A stretch of DNA of 64,000 nt from Paenibacillus profundus (GTDB lineage Bacteria; Bacillota; Bacilli; Paenibacillales; Paenibacillaceae). Positions 16,038 to 24,300 of the stretch are shown one piece after another (the stretch's first letter is position 1; each line of letters starts with the position of its first letter). The position numbers and the translations under genes were made by a program. The notes beneath the pieces are model-generated. The model made no database searches. It was not told the origin of the DNA and was given only the letters and a program-made list of their open reading frames with translations. Where the stretch lies: assembly GCF_021369635.1 (NCBI RefSeq), contig NZ_JAJNBZ010000010.1, forward strand, positions 1 through 64,000, in the 5' to 3' direction.

Positions 16038-17204
16038 GTGCGCATTATTGTTCAACCGGATGCTCTTCGCGCTTTAAGCCGTCAGTTACAGATTGCAGCG
16101 GAGCAGCTAAATCAAATTCAATCCACTTTGAGTCAAGCATTACAATCATTGGCGTGGGAGACTTCCGTTAGAGAGGCCATCATGCAACAATGGCAGCAAG
16201 CCGCTCGGTTATCGTCTCAGATCCATGCGATGCTGTTTGAACTGAGCAGACAAGTGCAGATAAAAGCAGATCAATTCCAGACTGCGGATCAGCAGACCAA
16301 TTCGATATTAGGCAGCGCCTATGGAATTGGATCGGCGACCGCTTTATATGCAGGTATGGGATTGGCCGGAACATCCCTTATCCTGCCCGGTGCCGGTGCA
16401 GGCATCGGTGCCATCTCCAATCCGAATTCTGCCGTTCGAGCTATGGGCGGCAGCGGAGGAGCGGACATCGGCTTGAACTGGAAGCCTACGACATCAGAGC
16501 TGTACGGTTACGGAAAAGACGGATATCGGATGTTGAATATGTACCAGAGCAACTTCAATGTGAATCTGCGCGGCAATGGTTATGCGACCATTACCGGTGC
16601 GCGTTCCAAGTTCGCTCTATCCGAAGGCATTCTAGGAACACGATACGCAGCTAGCAATGCTGCTAACAATACGAGTGCATGGAAATTCGTCGATCCGAAG
16701 ATTGCGGTGCAAGAGGCGTTCTCGTTGAAGGGCATGGCCGCCAAGTTGGGATATGCTGGCCTTGCCTATGATACCGGAACGGCTGTCGTTACTGATTATG
16801 AGACAGGCGGAACAAGCCGTGCCGTAGCGAGCGCCGTCGTCAATGGCTCCGTAGGAGTCGGAACAATGGCGGCCAGTGCGGCAGTAGGCGCTTGGGTCGG
16901 ATCTGTCGTGCCAGGGGCCGGGACGATCATCGGCGCCGGCGTCGGCTTAGCTACTGGGGCAGTCATCTCGCTTGTATCCGAGGTGACGATTAACGGGAAA
17001 TCGTTGAAGACACATGCTATCGATGCCGTGGATACCGTTATCGATTCGGTGACTGATAAAGTGTCCGAAGGAGCGAAAGCAGTCTCTGGCACCGTCCAGG
17101 ATAGTGTGAAGGCGGTGAAGAGCGGTACGACGAAGACGGTAAAGAAAATCACCGACAAAGTATCTGAAACATTCGGCGGTTTAGGTAAGCTGCTTCCAGG
17201 GTGA
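16038..17204 (+). CDS. WXG-like T7SS candidate effector with glycine-rich hydrophobic C-terminus
   Basis: 388 residues from GTG 16038 (AAGGAAGG at 16022-16029). Residues 1-90 form a helix-turn-helix like WXG100 proteins, but the turn reads SLAWETSVRE, so the WXG motif is WET. A glycine/alanine-rich stretch follows (GMGLAGTSLILPGAGAGIGA), then a central region, then a strongly hydrophobic glycine-zipper segment near 265-325 (AVGAWVGSVVPGAGTIIGAG) and an amphipathic Val/Lys/Ser-rich tail ending GGLGKLLPG. WXG/LXG proteins with such C-termini include membrane-depolarising T7SS toxins, so a pore-forming effector is plausible. No cognate immunity gene recognised. Confidence 0.7.
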   Translation: MRIIVQPDALRALSRQLQIAAEQLNQIQSTLSQALQSLAWETSVREAIMQQWQQAARLSSQIHAMLFELSRQVQIKADQFQTADQQTNSILGSAYGIGSATALYAGMGLAGTSLILPGAGAGIGAISNPNSAVRAMGGSGGADIGLNWKPTTSELYGYGKDGYRMLNMYQSNFNVNLRGNGYATITGARSKFALSEGILGTRYAASNAANNTSAWKFVDPKIAVQEAFSLKGMAAKLGYAGLAYDTGTAVVTDYETGGTSRAVASAVVNGSVGVGTMAASAAVGAWVGSVVPGAGTIIGAGVGLATGAVISLVSEVTINGKSLKTHAIDAVDTVIDSVTDKVSEGAKAVSGTVQDSVKAVKSGTTKTVKKITDKVSETFGGLGKLLPG

Positions 17205-17357
17205 GCACTCTATTATACAGCGGTCGATTATTTTCAGGCTAACCCGATGGGTCTGAAGACTCACTTTTATTCTAATTATACACTATTTTTATTAGTTTGC
17301 ACGATGACGCGACCTTGGTGACGAGGTGCAACAGAACGCGGAAAGGGAAGGTGCGAT

Positions 17358-17681
17358 ATGGAGAAACATACAGAACAACATGAACAGTTACATAGTGAGA
17401 AGACATTGCTTCCTTTAGGCTCTATCGTCTTGCTCCGTGAGGGCAGCAAGAAGCTTATGATATACGGTCGCAAGCAGTTGCAAATCAACACGAATCGTTT
17501 GTTCGACTATTTAGGCGTGGTGTATCCGGAAGGCTATATTGATGAAAATTTTTCATTTCTCTTCAATCATGAAGATATTGACGTAGTCGCTCACGTTGGA
17601 TTTTCCAACTATGAAGAAGAAGAATTTCAAAACATTTTACAAGATGTTTCATTGCCGGCAGAGAAGGTGAAACAGAATTAG
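17358..17681 (+). CDS. DUF4176 T7SS-associated protein
   Basis: 107 residues from an ATG after GGGAAGGTG. Matches DUF4176: LPLGSIVLLREGSKKLMIYGRKQ, then YPEGYIDENFSFLFNHEDID and a final acidic segment. DUF4176 proteins are found mainly in Firmicutes T7SS loci next to WXG/LXG substrates, where they may act as substrate accessory proteins. Located between the candidate effector and esxA, 150 and 98 bases from them. Confidence 0.8.
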   Translation: MEKHTEQHEQLHSEKTLLPLGSIVLLREGSKKLMIYGRKQLQINTNRLFDYLGVVYPEGYIDENFSFLFNHEDIDVVAHVGFSNYEEEEFQNILQDVSLPAEKVKQN

Positions 17682-17779
17682 GACCGTAGCCTCTTACGAA
17701 ATAGGAATAGCAATCATGTAAAATAGTTCCTAGTAAATATTTCATATTAGGGCATATGGAAATAGAGGAGGAATAAATT

Positions 17780-18055
17780 ATGGCAGGTCGCATTTTAGTT
17801 ACGCCGGAACAGATTGACCAGGTAGCGAATCAATTCAGACAAAGCGGAGACCAAAGTCAACAAATTGTATCTACTTTGACGCAATCGATCCAAGGTATGG
17901 AAGGACAATGGGAAGGGATGACGAAGCAGCGTTTCTTCCAAGAATTCCAAGAAGCGAGCAAGCAAATGCAATCGTTCGTTCAAACGTTGAACACCATCAG
18001 CGAAGAACTGAAAGCCATTGCTCAGAAATTCCGTACGGTGGATGAGCAGCGCTAA
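17780..18055 (+). CDS. esxA: WXG100 secreted protein EsxA/YukE
   Basis: 91 residues behind AGGAGGAA. Textbook WXG100: two helices around W44-E45-G46 in GQWEGMTKQRF, no signal peptide, and a C-terminal FRTVD (84-88) in place of the YxxxD/E export signal. Secreted as a dimer by EssC and needed for export of larger substrates. Followed at once by a terminator, consistent with high separate expression. Confidence 0.95.
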   Translation: MAGRILVTPEQIDQVANQFRQSGDQSQQIVSTLTQSIQGMEGQWEGMTKQRFFQEFQEASKQMQSFVQTLNTISEELKAIAQKFRTVDEQR

Positions 18056-18098
18056 TTATAGATTCATGGCGATGTACAGACGAGCTGAATAGACAAGA

Positions 18099-18130
18099 GC
18101 AACCGGGCGTTGAACGACTCCCGGTTTTCT
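18099..18130 (+). terminator. Terminator/attenuator after esxA
   Basis: Stem AACCGGG (18101-18107) with CCCGGTT (18120-18126) and a TTTTCTT tail. It lies inside the T7SS cluster and should limit transcription from esxA into the kinase gene. Confidence 0.7.
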
Positions 18131-18292
18131 TACCGCTAAGGAATGTTTAAATTCTGTGTTAACCGATCAAGCGAAACCAATATTCCTTATGGCGATAAAA
18201 CGTACCTTTAAACGCGTTCGCTCATCGTCGAAAGGCCTTGATAGAGGTTTTCTCACAGTAGAGCTCGTTTTGTAGACGGGAGGATGGAAGGG

Positions 18293-20314
18293 ATGGCATT
18301 TCAGCCGAATCCAGGAGACACATACATCATTAACGAAACCGAATATCGAGTCGGCGAGCATCCAGCCGCCCCTGGTCTGGCTTATGCGCAGGCGGGGAGG
18401 CAAGGGATGGTGTATCAGCTCTTTCTGAAGCACGGCGATGTGCTTGATGCCAAAGCGCTGAAGGTGTTTTTTCCGAAGTATCGGATTCCTGCAATGGTGT
18501 ATCAGTCCGAACAGTTGGAGGCCTACAGCGGGCTACAAGGGCTTAAGGTATGTAAACGCAACGTATTGACCCCCGAAAAAAACGGAGGAATCATTCAAGC
18601 GCATACGGATTTGCTTTACGCGGTGCTGATGCCTTGGGTACACGGTCCCACTTGGCTGGATATCGTCGCGGATCAGCGCGTGCTTACCCGCAAAGACAGC
18701 CTGCATCTTGCCAGATCCCTCGCTCAGATTTGTTCGGGTATGGAGCAAAAGGGGCTGGCGCATTGCGATTTGTCGGCACCGAACTTACTGCTTCCGTTTT
18801 TTTCGGAAGTTAAACGGTCGTCAGAAACTTCTCCAATCGAATTGGTTGATGTGGAACAGCTATACAGTCCGAAAATGGACCGCCCGGACGTCCTGCTTGC
18901 GGGTTCTCCGGGATATGCTGCGCATCGCACGATACATAGCGGATTGTGGAGCGCTTATGCGGATCGGTTCGCTGGCGCGGTTATCCTTGCGGAGATGCTC
19001 GGCTGGTCGGACTCGAAATTGGTGCAGCGCGCGTGGGGCGAAAGTTACTTTGATCAACATGAAATGCAAACGGTATGTGAACGGTATGGCGTAATGAAGC
19101 GGTCGCTGGACGAACGGTGGGGTTCCAAAGTGACTGAACTGTTTGTTCGTGCTTGGGAAAGTCACGACTTGAGCAGTTGTCCAACTTTCGGAGAATGGCT
19201 TATCGTCTTGTCCGGGGTGGCGGATGAAGAACCGATTGCGGTCAAGCCTGCAAGTGCAGGTGCCTTGGAGGCGAGCTCATCCATTCCCACAGCTGCTGAT
19301 TCAGAATCCTCGGTGAACACTGGGAAGCCAGCGAAGGCTTCTGTGCAAGCGGAGCAAGTATCCGGGCAGCAATCGCCAACTCAGGAGAGCGGTGTGTCAG
19401 CTGCGGCGGTGACAGTGTCTGACCCGAATGTGGTCAACCGCTTGTTTAATCAAGCGCGGGAATTGGAGCAGAAGGAGCAACTGCAAGGCGCGCTAGAGGT
19501 ATATCGTTCTGCTCACCATTTCGTACCGCATGGAAGTCCGCTTGAAGTCGAGCTTGCGGCGGCGATCGGCGGATTGGAGCAGAAGCTTGCCGCTGATGCT
19601 GCTCCGGCACACACCAAGAAGCCAAAACTCCGCAAGCGCACTGCCATTCTGCTTACATCTGCCCTCGCCGTGCTGCTGCTAGGGGCAAGCCCGTTCATGG
19701 TTAGCATGCTGCAGGCCGATTCGCAGGCTGCAGCGGAGCAGGCAGAAGCCGAGCGGCTTCAAGCGAAGCAGCGCGAAGAGGAAGCTGCCAGACAGAAGGC
19801 AGAGGCGGAACGCAAGCAAGCGGAAGAAGAGCGGTTAATGCAGGAAGAAGAGAAGAAGCAAGAAGAGATCAAGCGCAAAGAAGCGGAGCAGCAGCGTCTT
19901 GCGGCAGAGAAACAGAAGCAAGAGGAGCAGAAAAAGAAGGAAGCCGAGCACAAGCAGCTGCAGCAAAAGTACGATGCACAAGCGAAGTACGAGAAGTATG
20001 TGCAGTGGAAAAAAGAGAAGGATGAGCGGCTGCGCCGTCAACAGGAGTTGGAGCGCCAGCGGAAGCAGAAGGAAGCGGCCGAGCTGAAGAAGATTCGCAG
20101 CCGGGATGTCGTTTTGCTTATCGCATCATACAACATGACCTATAATGCGATTGCACAGGATAATCTGAAAAATGCGAAAACAAACGCGCTCGAATTCGCC
20201 AAACGGTATGAAAAAGATCCAAGTTATTTCAAGAAAGTCGGGAAAATGGGCGAACGGGCAGATCATATTTATAAATTTTTAAGTAATACCAAGCATGCAT
20301 TGCCGGATATTTAA
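18293..20314 (+). CDS. Membrane-anchored protein kinase with EssB/YukC-like layout
   Basis: 673 residues from ATG 18293; ATG 18284 abuts the GGGAGG site and is unlikely. Residues 15-305 are a protein kinase domain: glycine loop AGRQGM (34-39), Lys57 in AKALKVF, a possible helix-C Glu (E73 or E76), catalytic loop HCDLSAPN (H157, D159, N164) and D186-V-E in place of DFG. Then a Ser/Ala-rich linker, a TPR-like segment (about 380-430), one transmembrane helix (about 448-470), a 120-residue Glu/Lys/Gln coiled coil and a helical C-terminal 75 residues. EssB/YukC of T7SSb has the same order (pseudokinase, one membrane helix, outer helical part) but lacks catalytic residues. This could be an EssB counterpart with an active kinase, paired with the following vWA and PP2C genes. 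Confidence 0.82.
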   Translation: MAFQPNPGDTYIINETEYRVGEHPAAPGLAYAQAGRQGMVYQLFLKHGDVLDAKALKVFFPKYRIPAMVYQSEQLEAYSGLQGLKVCKRNVLTPEKNGGIIQAHTDLLYAVLMPWVHGPTWLDIVADQRVLTRKDSLHLARSLAQICSGMEQKGLAHCDLSAPNLLLPFFSEVKRSSETSPIELVDVEQLYSPKMDRPDVLLAGSPGYAAHRTIHSGLWSAYADRFAGAVILAEMLGWSDSKLVQRAWGESYFDQHEMQTVCERYGVMKRSLDERWGSKVTELFVRAWESHDLSSCPTFGEWLIVLSGVADEEPIAVKPASAGALEASSSIPTAADSESSVNTGKPAKASVQAEQVSGQQSPTQESGVSAAAVTVSDPNVVNRLFNQARELEQKEQLQGALEVYRSAHHFVPHGSPLEVELAAAIGGLEQKLAADAAPAHTKKPKLRKRTAILLTSALAVLLLGASPFMVSMLQADSQAAAEQAEAERLQAKQREEEAARQKAEAERKQAEEERLMQEEEKKQEEIKRKEAEQQRLAAEKQKQEEQKKKEAEHKQLQQKYDAQAKYEKYVQWKKEKDERLRRQQELERQRKQKEAAELKKIRSRDVVLLIASYNMTYNAIAQDNLKNAKTNALEFAKRYEKDPSYFKKVGKMGERADHIYKFLSNTKHALPDI

Positions 20315-20351
20315 CGGTTGACGATATGAGTAGCAGAGGTGAAACGGACGG

Positions 20352-21104
20352 ATGAACTACACGATTCAAGCATCACAGAGAACGCCTGCTCTTATCATTT
20401 ATTTAATCGACATCAGCGCCTCCATGAATATGTTGATGGAGAACAAGCGCCGGATTGATATCGTGTACGATGCACTCTCCTTGGCCATTCGTCAGATGGT
20501 ATTCCGTTCAACGAAAGGGAACCGGCTGACACCGCGTTACCGCATCGCTATACTGGCTTATAGCGATGATGTGTACGACCTGCTGAACGGAATTAAAGGC
20601 ATTGACGAGATTGCAAGTCTCGGTTCATTGCCGGACTTGACCCCGGTCCGATTCTCGGATTCGGCCAAGGCGTTCCAGCAAGCCGAGAAAATACTTGAAG
20701 CGGAGCTGCCGTATATGCAGGATTGCCCTGCACCGCTCGTCTGCCATATGACGGATGGCGTAGCAACCGGAGACGATCCCGAGCCGATAGCGAAGCGTAT
20801 TATGCAGATGAGCATTCCTGACGGCAATGTGCTGGTGGAAAATATATTTATTTCAGACCATACGCTTGAGGGCCCGATAGCTGAACCCCGTCGCTGGAAA
20901 GGCATATTGGCAGATACAGCACTCAAGGATGAGCATGCAATCAAATTGCGGAGCATGTCATCCGTCCTGCCGGAAAGCTATCGCGAGATGCTCGTGGAAG
21001 CAGATTATCATTTAGCGTCAGGGGCGTATATGATGCTCCCAGGGAACTGTCCGGAGCTGGTATCCATCGGGTTCCAGATGTCTGCCGCTACCCCGGTTCG
21101 ATAA
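20352..21104 (+). CDS. TerY-like von Willebrand factor A protein
   Basis: 250 residues, start after AGAGGTGAAACGG. Whole protein is a vWA domain: the MIDAS motif DISAS (D20, S22, S24), the partner Thr region near SDSAK and MTDG (about residue 136). No signal peptide, so cytoplasmic. TerY-type vWA proteins occur in triads with a kinase and a PP2C phosphatase (the TerY-P systems of the Ter stress literature); here the same three lie in order behind a T7SS core. Probably a metal-dependent scaffold or adaptor; targets unknown. Confidence 0.85.
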   Translation: MNYTIQASQRTPALIIYLIDISASMNMLMENKRRIDIVYDALSLAIRQMVFRSTKGNRLTPRYRIAILAYSDDVYDLLNGIKGIDEIASLGSLPDLTPVRFSDSAKAFQQAEKILEAELPYMQDCPAPLVCHMTDGVATGDDPEPIAKRIMQMSIPDGNVLVENIFISDHTLEGPIAEPRRWKGILADTALKDEHAIKLRSMSSVLPESYREMLVEADYHLASGAYMMLPGNCPELVSIGFQMSAATPVR

Positions 21105-21143
21105 GGATGACGTCGCCGCGCTTCATGAGTGAATCATATATGT

Positions 21144-21178
21144 GCGTATTCAAAAAGGTGACTTTTTGAGCAACCTCA
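21144..21178. repeat. Dispersed repeat, copy 2 (inverted), with hairpin
   Basis: Contains TCAAAAAG-GTGA-CTTTTTGA, an 8-bp perfect hairpin, followed by GCAACCTC. The reverse complement matches the 10436 copy. Lies between the vWA and PP2C genes. Confidence 0.5.
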
Positions 21179-21215
21179 TATACGAACGAACATCAGGGGA
21201 AGGCAGGGGACATAT

Positions 21216-22016
21216 GTGAAGCAGACGGAATACCGCTACGTTTGCTCCCAACAGGCGGAGCAGCCGGTGACGACAATCGAGAGGACGTTCCGCTGCCGGC
21301 ATGCTTATGCACGTGCAGAAGAGACGGCGCGGCTGCAGGAAAACGGCCAGGACTTCATCGCCCTGCAGATGCAGGGCGACACGCTTAGCTTTGTTCTGTG
21401 TGACGGTGTCAGCATGAGTTATCAAGGGGACTTCGCTGCGCGCTTTCTGGGCGAACGTCTGCTGGATTGGCTTGTCAGTCAAGCCGTATTGAAAGAACCG
21501 CTGTTTCATGAATATGTATCGGCGCTTACGGGACCAGCAACGACAGAGGTTGAACAACTGGCTGTTCCGGCAGGGGCCCCGCGGCTCCTGCGCGAGGTGT
21601 TGGAGGATAAGAAGCGACGGGGGAGTGAAGCGATGTTCGTATGCGGCCGCATCGATGGCATCAACCGGAGCAGGCGGTTCCGCAAAGGACGGCTGTGGTT
21701 GGCCTGGCAGGGAGACTGTCGTCTGCGATTGTGGCACAACGAGTCGGAATATCGCCAACCGTTCGCAGATAAATGCCGAACCAGCGAAAGATGGTCGTCT
21801 TTATATGGTCCTGTCGGCGACCGCCCCCATGTGTTACAGATGGATTGCCAGCAGTCGGGCTCACATCGTTACAGGCTCTTATTGTATACGGACGGACTGC
21901 ATGAGCTGGATGCCTACAGCGAACGGGTGTCAGACAAGGAACTGCAGCGCATGTTGGATCAGCCGCAAGAAGGTGTGCTGGCCGACGATGCTTCCTTGAT
22001 AGAGATACAATGGTAG
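21216..22016 (+). CDS. PP2C-family serine/threonine phosphatase
   Basis: 266 residues from GTG 21216 behind GGCAGGGGA. PP2C motifs in order: NGQDF (D46), LCDGVSMS (D63-G64), GSEAMFV, WQGDCRLRL (GD pair near 169), YTDGLHE (near 228) and DDASLIEI (near 257). The metal-binding aspartates are all present, so it should be active. No membrane segment. As the third member of the kinase/vWA/phosphatase set it is expected to reverse phosphorylation by the 18293-20314 kinase; the substrate may be EssC, EsaB or the vWA protein. Last gene of the T7SS cluster. Confidence 0.85.
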   Translation: MKQTEYRYVCSQQAEQPVTTIERTFRCRHAYARAEETARLQENGQDFIALQMQGDTLSFVLCDGVSMSYQGDFAARFLGERLLDWLVSQAVLKEPLFHEYVSALTGPATTEVEQLAVPAGAPRLLREVLEDKKRRGSEAMFVCGRIDGINRSRRFRKGRLWLAWQGDCRLRLWHNESEYRQPFADKCRTSERWSSLYGPVGDRPHVLQMDCQQSGSHRYRLLLYTDGLHELDAYSERVSDKELQRMLDQPQEGVLADDASLIEIQW

Positions 22017-22511
22017 GATTCTATACAGGGGCTGTCCCAAAAGTCTCCTCCTTAACTAACGCGCCAAAATAGACGGGTCCAAGGTTATCATCCTCGGCCC
22101 GTCTATTTGTATTTGTTGTTAGCAGTCCTGCTGCTTGAGACGCGATACTCTCTCCGTTCGGCGCTTCCGATCACTCTCCCCTTCGATCAGTAACAACGAT
22201 TCCCGTATGTTCAGGCGCTAGGCGGTGTGAGCTAACGATGATGTTGCTGCATCGTCTGAGAAGCAATCTGGAGACATATACATCAAAGTTAACCTCACCC
22301 TACAGAGGGATGCCCCTTCTGAACGAGAGGGAGAATGGAGAGATGTACTTGGCAGCGTATCGTTATTGGCTGGAAATGTGATCTTTTTTTACGGATTTTT
22401 GCTGAATAAAGCGTTATAATAGAAAGGAATTAATTGGTTGAAATTGATTGTTCACAAAATGAAACGTTCGCGCAGCAAGGACTGAATCAAGCGTAAAGAA
22501 GGGCTGGCCGT
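22017..22511. other. Intergenic region after the T7SS locus
   Basis: 495 bases. It holds the T7SS terminator and, before the DUF402 gene, a TATAAT at 22422-22427 without a convincing -35. The middle (22115-22370) has no convincing reading frame, RNA or repeat. Confidence 0.4.
22067..22112 (+). terminator. Terminator of the T7SS operon
   Basis: 11-bp stem AAATAGACGGG (22067-22077) with CCCGTCTATTT (22098-22108), then GTATTTG. Preceded by GGGGCTGTCCCAAAAGTC, itself resembling a short repeat often seen beside terminators. Confidence 0.7.
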
Positions 22512-23063
22512 ATGAAGAGAAAATATGCAGATCGCGGTGATTGGAAACGAATTTTATCGAAAGACTTTGCATTGACCTATGTTGAGGACACCCATTTCAC
22601 CGGCCATGTCTCTCTCATTAAATTCAATTCCGTTCGGGCACCGCTTGTTAAGGAAATGGGCGGAACAAAGATACCTCTCGTGAACACAGGATATTATTGG
22701 ATGCAGCATTTCCCTCTGCACGCCCACTATTCGGTCACGACTATGTTCAATGATCAGGAAAAAATCGTGCAATGGTATATTGATATATGCGAACATGTCG
22801 ACGTGGATCAACGCGGGATTCCGTATTATGATGACTTGTATTTGGATGTGGTATTGTTGCCCTCTGGACAAGTTTTCCTGCTGGATGAGAATGAATTGGA
22901 GGAGGCCCTCGAATGGGGCCGAATTTCGAAGTCGCAATATGACCTAGCAGTTGCCGAGGCGAGCCGTTTCATTTCTCGTGTGAAGGAACATCCAGTCATC
23001 CTTAAAGGGATGGATTATTTCCGTATGATGAAGCCGCGTCTTCGTACTTCTCAAGAAGGGTGA
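22512..23063 (+). CDS. DUF402 domain protein
   Basis: 183 residues from ATG 22512 with AGAAGGG upstream. DUF402 pattern: YYWMQHFPLHAHYSVTTMF, then IVQWYIDICEHVDVDQRGIPYYDDLYLDVVLLPSG, LDENELEEAL and a C-terminal helix. Members include Staphylococcus nucleoside tri/diphosphatases with metal-binding Asp/Glu, and the DDLYLDV and DENELEEA acidic patches fit that. Monocistronic. Confidence 0.8.
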   Translation: MKRKYADRGDWKRILSKDFALTYVEDTHFTGHVSLIKFNSVRAPLVKEMGGTKIPLVNTGYYWMQHFPLHAHYSVTTMFNDQEKIVQWYIDICEHVDVDQRGIPYYDDLYLDVVLLPSGQVFLLDENELEEALEWGRISKSQYDLAVAEASRFISRVKEHPVILKGMDYFRMMKPRLRTSQEG

Positions 23064-23272
23064 TGCTTCCACTTTCTCCAACCGCCTCATTCTGTCGCTG
23101 ATGCGATATCATTTTCTATATTCTATTCATCCGCGACATTGCTCATCCTGCTGTCTTTGATCAACGTTTACATGTCAGGATGCTCCCCCAATAAGAAACG
23201 GCGCGATTATGAAACATTTTCCTGCTTTATTTCGTACAGGTTACATAGGTAAAACTCCAGGAGGGATATTCG

Positions 23273-23824
23273 TTGAAGCGTACCCCGACAAGATTACCGT
23301 TCGCCTGCATTTTAATGATGACTGTCGTCATGTTTGGGCTCTCGTTTCTATTTGCGGCTCCCGTCTCCGCCTGCTCCTGCGCGGCGAGCCCGAGCATCGA
23401 GGATGCCAAGCGAGATGCAGCGGCTGTGTTCGCTGGCAAGGTGACCCATGTGAGCCGCAGTTGGACCAAAATGACTTTTTCTACTGCAGATCCTGTGAAA
23501 GTTTCTTTTCAAGTGAAGCGCGTATGGAAAGGAAATGTTCCATCCAATGCCAAAGTCGTCACCGCGCTGTCCTCAGCAAGCTGCGGATACGAATTTGAAC
23601 CCGGAAAAGAGTATCTTGTATATGCTTATCATAGTGATGGGAAATACATGACGCATCTGTGCACTCGTACTGCTCCGCTTGAAGATGCAGCGGAGGATAT
23701 TCAAGTGCTTGGCAAAGGAAGGAACGTCAACTCCTCTTATTCTGCTCTTCTGTTCCTTGCGGCGGTTGCTATTGGAATCAATTGTATGACTACGATTCGA
23801 AGGAAGAACAGGAATGAGGAATAA
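23273..23824 (+). CDS. Secreted TIMP-like (NTR fold) membrane-anchored protein
   Basis: 183 residues, TTG start 7 bases after AGGAGGGA. Signal peptide (residues 1-32) ends in VSACSCAA, so the mature protein begins with the Cys-x-Cys typical of tissue-inhibitor-of-metalloproteinase-like domains. Further cysteines (SASCGYEF, HLCTRT) and VFAGKVTHVSR and FQVKRVWKG motifs match bacterial NTR/TIMP-like proteins. A C-terminal transmembrane helix (about 155-172) and basic end would anchor it. Extracytoplasmic; biochemical role unknown. Confidence 0.75.
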   Translation: MKRTPTRLPFACILMMTVVMFGLSFLFAAPVSACSCAASPSIEDAKRDAAAVFAGKVTHVSRSWTKMTFSTADPVKVSFQVKRVWKGNVPSNAKVVTALSSASCGYEFEPGKEYLVYAYHSDGKYMTHLCTRTAPLEDAAEDIQVLGKGRNVNSSYSALLFLAAVAIGINCMTTIRRKNRNEE

Positions 23825-23841
23825 ATGTAAGGAGGGAGATC

Positions 23842-24300
23842 ATGGAACAAAAAAATATATCATTAGTGGATGTGACGGTGGACAACTGGAAGAACTGCAT
23901 TCAGCTTTCTCCGAAAGAGGAGCAGAGAAACTTCGTTGCTTCGAATCTGTATTCCATCGCTCAATCGAAGGTGGAACCTAATTTGAAGCCGTGTGCAATC
24001 TATGCAGAAGATACGATGACAGGCTTCGTCATGTTCGATACGGTTCCGTACCCTGATGATGGCTGCCATTGGATTATGCGCTTCATGATCGATGCCGCTT
24101 ACCAAGGACAAGGCTATGGAACAGCGGCATTGCTAACCGTAATCGACACGCTGAAGCAGGATTACAAGGCGACCGCCATTCGCATTTCATACGTGCCGGA
24201 TAATACGGTGGCCCGTGAGTTGTATGTGAAGCTAGGCTTTCGTGATACCGGAGAGAAGGATGGGGAGGAAATTATACTGCAGTTGGGGGCGCAAATCTAG
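23842..24300 (+). CDS. GNAT acetyltransferase (spermidine/diamine type)
   Basis: 152 residues behind AGGAGGGAG. Complete GNAT domain with the acetyl-CoA loop QGQGYG in IDAAYQGQGYGTAALLTVID and C-terminal ARELYVKLGFRDTGE. The early VDVTVDNWKNCIQLSPKEEQ and FVMFDTVP segments resemble polyamine N-acetyltransferases such as Bacillus BltD/PaiA relatives. Its stop shares a base with the grpB-like start, so the two form an operon. Confidence 0.85.
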   Translation: MEQKNISLVDVTVDNWKNCIQLSPKEEQRNFVASNLYSIAQSKVEPNLKPCAIYAEDTMTGFVMFDTVPYPDDGCHWIMRFMIDAAYQGQGYGTAALLTVIDTLKQDYKATAIRISYVPDNTVARELYVKLGFRDTGEKDGEEIILQLGAQI

